Part shown: positions 16,201 to 17,229 of the stretch, piece by piece | Numbering within the stretch: position 1 is the first letter of the stretch | How the letters are laid out: every line of letters begins with the position of its first letter | From: an uncultured Methanobrevibacter sp. | Lineage (GTDB): Archaea; Methanobacteriota; Methanobacteria; Methanobacteriales; Methanobacteriaceae | Assembly: GCA_902782595.1 (NCBI GenBank) | Contig: CACZNW010000070.1 | Span: forward strand, 1 to 17,229 | DNA length: 17,229 nt | Reading direction: 5' to 3' | Translations under genes and position numbers: made by a program | Notes under the pieces: generated by a model | Told to the model about the DNA's origin: nothing | Database searches by the model: none | The model's input: the letters and a program-made list of their open reading frames with translations, nothing else

Positions 16201-16839
16201 TATGCTGCATATATTGATTTTGAAGGAGATGACGACATTGAAAATTCATCAACAAACGCAACGGTAACTGTAACCAAGGCAGGTACTGTTTTAACTGCAG
16301 CACACATAAATACAATTTATAATGTTGCCAAAAATCTGATTATAACTTTAAAGGATGCTGACGGTAAGCCTTTGTCTTTAAAGAATGTCTATGTTAAAAT
16401 AGGTGAAAAAACACTTGATGCAGTTACAGACAATAACGGAAATGCGGTTATATCAATAAACCTGCCTGTAAACTCATACACTGCAGAAATAGAATTCAAA
16501 GGTGATGAGTGCTATGTAAAATCATCTGTCAGTGTTAAAATAATTGTAAGTAAGGCAAAACCTAAATTAATCGCAAAATCAAAAACTTTTAAGCTGAAAA
16601 CAAAAAATAAAAAGCTCAAAGTAGCCCTAAAGGACAATCTGGGGCGGGTGATGAAAAACACTAAACTGACTTTAAAAGTCAAAGGTAAAAAATATATAGC
16701 CAAAAGCAATAAAAAAGGTGTTGTCACATTCAAGATTAAATTAAACAAAAAAGGGTCTTTCAGAGCTAAAATCTCCTTTAAGGGAAATTCAAATTATAAA
16801 GCGGTATCAAAAACCGTTAAAATTAAAGTTAAAAGATAA
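13294..16839 (+). CDS. Secreted adhesin-like protein with tandem Ig-like repeats
   Basis: This 1181-residue surface protein starts at TTG with a signal peptide: basic MKFKK, a hydrophobic core to about residue 20, then a CASAS cut region near 21-25. The rest is beta-rich with no other membrane span. Two divergent units of about 105 residues (50-160 and 161-265) are followed by three further beta-sandwich-like units to about 536. Seven better-conserved Ig-like (Big_3-like) units of about 90-95 residues follow (537-1181), recognisable by VxLKDxxGxxL, TDNNGQAxFxxNLxxGNYTA and FxGDxxY. Many N-x-S/T sites suit archaeal glycosylation. The last unit is strongly basic (31 Lys and 3 Arg against one Asp in 93 residues) and may bind the acidic cell wall. 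The likely role is attachment to partner cells, fibre or host surfaces, as proposed for adhesin-like proteins of the genus. The gene stands alone, divergent from the chaperone operon, and ends in a hairpin terminator. Confidence 0.88.
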   Translation: MKFKKLLLASIFVLAILTIGCASASQNSTQNDSATLQNESDMVDVLGEGYFCDDDFYMTVNENYSQDLSDWDSNELIYISSNSQKNGTFKVSVDDTEKLSFNITNGYFSVEDDGNGGTYNKYYRYICPKDIGIENTGSYNIIIRFNDTTLIDTPVTLKEKEDFDIWMQNPYYCEEEYWTAPSFIAIDSNHLTNGVLEIYVNGTRKISYAVTDGEFEEIADCSNKSRYLSPSDLFEGYGTYRIQINFTQNGLTEMLRDENVVVAEFEPTVNPKIEVYFEFDNLYLRADTHAYIYLPREATGNLTISYNGKSFPVTYSKGYGTHYIKDYNLNHLGENVVTVNYEGNDFKNLNVTGVINVVPGITCPDFVSVGEEFTFSAVVYDWVQYGEFRVSDDKGNIINASRFNNGHSSVKLSSNTSGSNKFNLYFDVGGSGTYNLTKEVYVIKNSENINAYVPDEVEVGSSFNITINAPDVDFTFAQVSVDGGDVEFLMFKSGEVKKTITFLTTGYHTIKVFCDNSYYAEGDWIEDIYLNTFTVNAGVKTNITVSDLTCDYGDNLTIVLKDVNGNVLSGKELAINVDGKNYTKTTDNNGQAIFTVNLPGGNYTANIRFAGDEGYLSSSAASKISVNKVDVDLNITGRPLFYGDTVVVTLKDVYGNILTDKTIFLNFNATEYNQTTNEIGQASFDLGLVPGNYTFNITFKGDTGYNNLSRNIDVEMVRAFVFLEDCSGNLFYGGENYVILDLVNLNNNLSLAKKNVIINFNGNDTNLTSDENGFVRFKVDLPAGNYSANLRMVDDNLFDVVDKGTFNFTIFRLQTRMSFSNVVIYVTKTGHMIATLEDIKGNHLSNKTLMINLNGNNYTRFTNSSGQAEVFFEFNRSNCSLKISFAGDENYGESEVESNMTFKLLSILTAENVTVSYNSGGKLIISLSDYFGSNLSGKKINIRLAGQNITKITDLNGQVAIPINLNPGMYAAYIDFEGDDDIENSSTNATVTVTKAGTVLTAAHINTIYNVAKNLIITLKDADGKPLSLKNVYVKIGEKTLDAVTDNNGNAVISINLPVNSYTAEIEFKGDECYVKSSVSVKIIVSKAKPKLIAKSKTFKLKTKNKKLKVALKDNLGRVMKNTKLTLKVKGKKYIAKSNKKGVVTFKIKLNKKGSFRAKISFKGNSNYKAVSKTVKIKVKR
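14902..16836 (+). repeat. Seven tandem Ig-like protein repeats within the adhesin
   Basis: The units start at about 14902, 15178, 15445, 15727, 16009, 16282 and 16558, each 267-282 bases. They share a core of LKDxxGxxL, a strand, NGQA/NGxA, NLPxGNYTA and FKGDxxY. They have diverged at DNA level, so recent duplication is unlikely. Unit 3 and unit 4 are the most divergent. Unit 7 is remodelled into a Lys-rich end domain. Confidence 0.8.
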
Positions 16840-16868
16840 GGAATTTATTTTTCCTTATTTTATTTTTT
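16836..16868 (+). terminator. Hairpin plus T-rich tail terminator after the adhesin gene
   Basis: ATAAGGAA (16836-16843) pairs perfectly with TTCCTTAT (16851-16858) around the loop TTTATTT, and a T-rich stretch runs on to about 16869. The stem includes the stop codon of the adhesin gene. Hairpin plus T-run is the clearest terminator in the window. Confidence 0.65.
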
Positions 16869-17071
16869 TAAAACGCAAGTATTTCATATTTTTTCCAATC
16901 AGCGAAGTGCTGTTTTTTTCAATGATGAACCGGACATTTCTCCATATGAAATGCTCAATGTTAAAGATAGAGATTACTTGATTTTAACTCGTATCTGATT
17001 TTAAATCTTCATGGTTTAATCAAGGAAACGGAATCCTGTGTAAATAATTTTTTTCAAATTCGTTTAGTCAA

Positions 17072-17084
17072 ACTTAAATAATAC
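17072..17084 (+). promoter_or_regulatory. Candidate TATA box of mch
   Basis: An ACTTAAATAATAC stretch after AA-rich bases fits an archaeal BRE/TATA arrangement. Transcription would begin near 17108, leaving a leader of about 40 bases that contains GAGGT (17137-17141), six bases before the ATG. Confidence 0.3.
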
Positions 17085-17107
17085 TAACAATAAAATTTTA
17101 TCCAGTG

Positions 17108-17125
17108 ACTTAAAGTGATTTAAGT
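17108..17125. promoter_or_regulatory. Inverted repeat at the predicted mch transcription start
   Basis: ACTTAAA and TTTAAGT are perfect 7-base inverted repeats around GTGA. The element sits between the candidate TATA box and the ribosome-binding site, where a repressor would block transcription, or it may form a small leader hairpin. The symmetry is seen; regulation is inferred. Confidence 0.35.
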
Positions 17126-17147
17126 TAATAGTTATAGAGGTTAAACT

Positions 17148-17229
17148 ATGGTAAGTGTAAACGTAGAAGCTAAAAAAACCGTAGATGTAATGATTGAAAA
17201 AGCAGATGAATTGAACATCGCTGTTGCAA
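17148..17229 (+). CDS. mch: Methenyltetrahydromethanopterin cyclohydrolase, N-terminal part
   Basis: Mch interconverts formyl- and methenyl-tetrahydromethanopterin in the cytoplasm, a step of CO2 reduction to methane. Only the first 27 codons are present, and the window cuts the gene. They encode MVSVNVEAKKTVDVMIEKAD followed by ELNIAVA, which closely matches the start of known methanogen Mch proteins (typically MVSVNxEAKK...VxxMIExADxL). The ATG at 17148 has GAGGT six bases upstream. The identification rests on memory of the family N-terminus, which is distinctive, and it independently supports a methanogen source. Confidence 0.85.
   Translation, partial: MVSVNVEAKKTVDVMIEKADELNIAVA

Larger units (their letters stand above)
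16873..17147. other. Short intergenic region before mch
   Basis: No complete gene is seen. A stop-free reading frame at about 16867-16998 (plus) gives a protein-like C-terminal sequence, including SPYEMLNVKDRDYLILTRI, but lacks a good start and may be a gene remnant. The right part carries the mch promoter region, an inverted repeat and the mch ribosome-binding site. Confidence 0.4.

Overview
ORGANISM. The window looks like a gut or rumen methanogen of the Methanobacteriaceae, most likely Methanobrevibacter. DNA is very AT-rich. Ribosome-binding sites of the AGGTGAT/GAGGT type precede several genes, and TATA-like boxes lie upstream of transcription units. A 1181-residue secreted adhesin-like protein with Ig-like repeats and a Lys-rich C-terminal domain is typical of the genus. 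The last 82 bases begin a gene whose first 27 codons match methenyltetrahydromethanopterin cyclohydrolase (mch), a core methanogenesis enzyme.

LAYOUT. Bases 108-12603 hold eight minus-strand genes separated by only about 3-26 bases, so they read as one operon of about 12.5 kb. In transcription order they are: (1) a tandem-TIR protein fused to a right-handed beta-helix; (2) a ClpA/ClpB-like double AAA+ ATPase; (3) a Hanks-type Ser/Thr protein kinase; (4) a J-domain-like protein without HPD and with a C-terminal membrane anchor; (5) a small protein that may be a divergent GrpE; (6) an Hsp70-like protein with an extra domain between its ATPase and substrate domains; (7) a TPR protein with one membrane span and an outside domain; (8) a PPP-like metallophosphatase. 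A 690-base AT-rich spacer (12604-13293) separates this operon from the divergent adhesin-like gene (13294-16839, plus strand). The adhesin gene is followed by a clear hairpin terminator, a short gene-poor stretch and the start of mch (17148 onward, plus).

HOW THE GENES MAY WORK TOGETHER. The operon carries the parts of an Hsp70 chaperone team (Hsp70, J-like, GrpE-like, Clp/Hsp100), each altered at a conserved site. The J-like protein lacks HPD, Hsp70 lacks the usual hydrophobic linker, and the Clp protein lacks the middle domain and has a degraded second ATPase site. Alongside them are a writer and an eraser of protein phosphorylation, a one-span TPR protein that could sense outside conditions, and a TIR protein that may cleave NAD+ or a related nucleotide. 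This is the main discovery candidate: a membrane-tethered chaperone, kinase/phosphatase and TIR system whose output may be stress signalling, surface-protein control or anti-phage/abortive defence. The gene content is read directly from sequence. The joint function is inference.
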